DNA from: 66-474 sp051961995
GTDB taxonomy: Bacteria > Pseudomonadota > Gammaproteobacteria > Xanthomonadales > Rhodanobacteraceae
DNA: 64,000 bases
Direction of reading: 5' to 3'
Assembly: GCA_051961995.1 (NCBI GenBank)
Contig: JBQCCR010000030.1
Coordinates: 1-64,000 of the forward strand
The notes under the pieces are model-generated. The model saw nothing but the letters and a program-made list of their open reading frames with translations, was not told where the DNA came from and made no database searches. Position numbers and translations under genes: made by a program. Positions 62,832-64,000 of the stretch are shown piece after piece (the stretch's first letter is position 1; each line of letters begins with the position of its first letter).

Positions 62832-64000
62832 ATGGCTGACACCCAATTCGACCTCATCGTCATCGGCGGCGGCCCCGCCGGTTACCACGCCGCGATCCGC
62901 GCCGCGCAACTCGGCCTGAAGGTCGCGTGCATCGACGGCTTCAAGGGCAAGGACGGCAAGCAGGCGCTCGGCGGCACCTGCCTCAACGTCGGCTGCATTC
63001 CGTCCAAGGCGTTGCTGGATTCCTCGAAGCAGTTCTGGAACCTCGCGCACAACCTGCCGGTCCACGGCATCAGCGTCGAGAACGCCAAGGTGGACATGGC
63101 GACCTTCATCGGCCGCAAGGACAAGATCGTCAAGCAGTTCACCGGCGGCGTGGCCATGCTGTTCAAGGCCAACAAGATCACGCCGTTCTTCGGCATGGGC
63201 AAGCTGCTGAAGGGCAACCAGGTCGAAGTGACCGGCGCCGACGGCGGCAAGCAGACGATCTCCGCCGCCAACGTGATCATCGCCAGCGGTTCGGTGCCGA
63301 TCGACCTGCCGTTCGCGAAGTTCAATGGCAAAACCATCGTCGACAACGCCGGCGCACTGGATTTCGATGCGGTCCCCAAGCGTCTCGGCGTGATCGGCGC
63401 CGGCGTGATCGGGCTGGAGCTCGGTTCGGTGTGGAAGCGGCTCGGCGCGCAGGTCACCATCCTGGAAGCGTTGCCGGATTTCCTGGGCGCAGCCGATGCC
63501 GACATCGCCAAGCTCGCCGCGCGCGAATTCAAGAAACAGGATTTGGACATCAAGCTCGGCGCCAAGGTCAGCAAGGCCGAGGTCAAAAAGAACGCGGTGG
63601 ATGTCACCTACACCGACAAGGACGGCGAGCACACGATCACCGTGGACAAGCTGCTGGTCGCGGTCGGTCGCCGTGCGTACACGCAAGGGGTGCTGGGTGA
63701 AGGCACGGGCGTCCAGACCGACGAGCGCGGTCGCATCGTGGTTGACGAACACTGCTGGACCGGCGTGGATGGCGTGTGGGCGATCGGCGACTGCGTGCGC
63801 GGCCCGATGCTCGCGCACAAGGGTTTCGAGGAAGGCATGATGGTCGCCGAGCTGATCGCCGGCCGCGCGGGCCACTGTGACTACGACCTGATCCCGTGGG
63901 TGATCTACACCGAGCCGGAGATCGCCTGGGCCGGCAAGACCGAACAGCAGTGCAAGACCGAGAACATCCCCTGCAAGGTCGGCAGCTTCCCGTTCTCGGC
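62832..64000 (+). CDS. lpd: Dihydrolipoyl dehydrogenase (3' end outside window)
   Basis: E3 flavoprotein that reoxidises lipoyl groups of OdhB. The visible 389 residues have the FAD motif IVIGGGPAGYHAAIRAA, redox cysteines C50 and C55 (GGTCLNVGCIPSK), the NAD motif IGAGVIGLELGSVW and the second FAD motif GVWAIGDCVRGPMLAHKGFEEG. The dimer domain with the His-Glu pair lies beyond the window. ATG 62832 has AAGGA upstream, 19 bp after odhB. Confidence 0.96.
   Translation, partial: MADTQFDLIVIGGGPAGYHAAIRAAQLGLKVACIDGFKGKDGKQALGGTCLNVGCIPSKALLDSSKQFWNLAHNLPVHGISVENAKVDMATFIGRKDKIVKQFTGGVAMLFKANKITPFFGMGKLLKGNQVEVTGADGGKQTISAANVIIASGSVPIDLPFAKFNGKTIVDNAGALDFDAVPKRLGVIGAGVIGLELGSVWKRLGAQVTILEALPDFLGAADADIAKLAAREFKKQDLDIKLGAKVSKAEVKKNAVDVTYTDKDGEHTITVDKLLVAVGRRAYTQGVLGEGTGVQTDERGRIVVDEHCWTGVDGVWAIGDCVRGPMLAHKGFEEGMMVAELIAGRAGHCDYDLIPWVIYTEPEIAWAGKTEQQCKTENIPCKVGSFPFS

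Overview
The window is GC-rich, densely packed bacterial chromosome. Gene content and order point to a gammaproteobacterium of the Xanthomonadales/Lysobacterales, most like the Rhodanobacteraceae (inference from gene order and protein character; no 16S rRNA is present). Supporting synteny: pgsA followed by tRNA-Gly, tRNA-Cys and tRNA-Leu beside a gacA/uvrY-type regulator; the rpoE-anti-sigma-mucD-lepA-lepB-DUF4845-rnc-era-recO run seen in Pseudomonas-like genomes; and nagZ-hpt-mtnP. I see no prophage, transposase, CRISPR array or plasmid gene.

Layout. 1-2.4 kb: 3' end of rne, a GacA/UvrY response regulator and three tRNAs on the minus strand. 2.4-7.3 kb: pgsA, uvrC, a thioredoxin-NHL protein and kdsB (minus). 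7.4-16 kb: DMT permease (+); DUF1272, ispG and a large PilZ-like unknown (minus); then a phospholipase-D/cardiolipin synthase-like gene, xseA and an aldehyde dehydrogenase (+). 16-19.5 kb: degenerate GGDEF protein, ABC exporter, and PRC-barrel, CsbD and cold-shock genes. 19.6-23.3 kb: nagZ-hpt-mtnP and rlmD (minus). 23.4-27 kb: a YdbH/YdbL-type envelope pair and a divergent REC-HPt protein. 27-36 kb: the sigma-E/LepA/LepB/Rnc/Era/RecO cluster, read from a sigma-E-like promoter. 36-43.5 kb: a GGDEF-EAL protein coupled to a Ycf46-N-like protein, a FadB-type enzyme, DUF2058, slyX and udg. 43.6-50 kb: fkpA, a GntR(YtrA)-controlled ABC operon with small secreted proteins and two paralogous lipoproteins, and a secreted protein with a duplicated module. 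50-58.4 kb: fumC, purB, a LytTR membrane regulator, a PQQ dehydrogenase lipoprotein, a RoxA/YcfD-type oxygenase and a GNAT fusion. 58.5-64 kb: odhA-odhB-lpd, cut by the window end.

The accessory signal is strongest in the YtrA operon (about 44.66-48.64 kb). A near-perfect palindrome covers the -10 box. A small exported-protein gene has an in-frame TGA followed by 25 further coding-like codons that run up to gntR. A 42-codon ORF is coupled at both ends between gntR and the ABC gene. Two tandem lipoproteins derive from one ancestor. Dispersed structured repeats (28.7 kb and 61.4 kb; 14.5, 33.0 and 41.9 kb) occupy several intergenic gaps.
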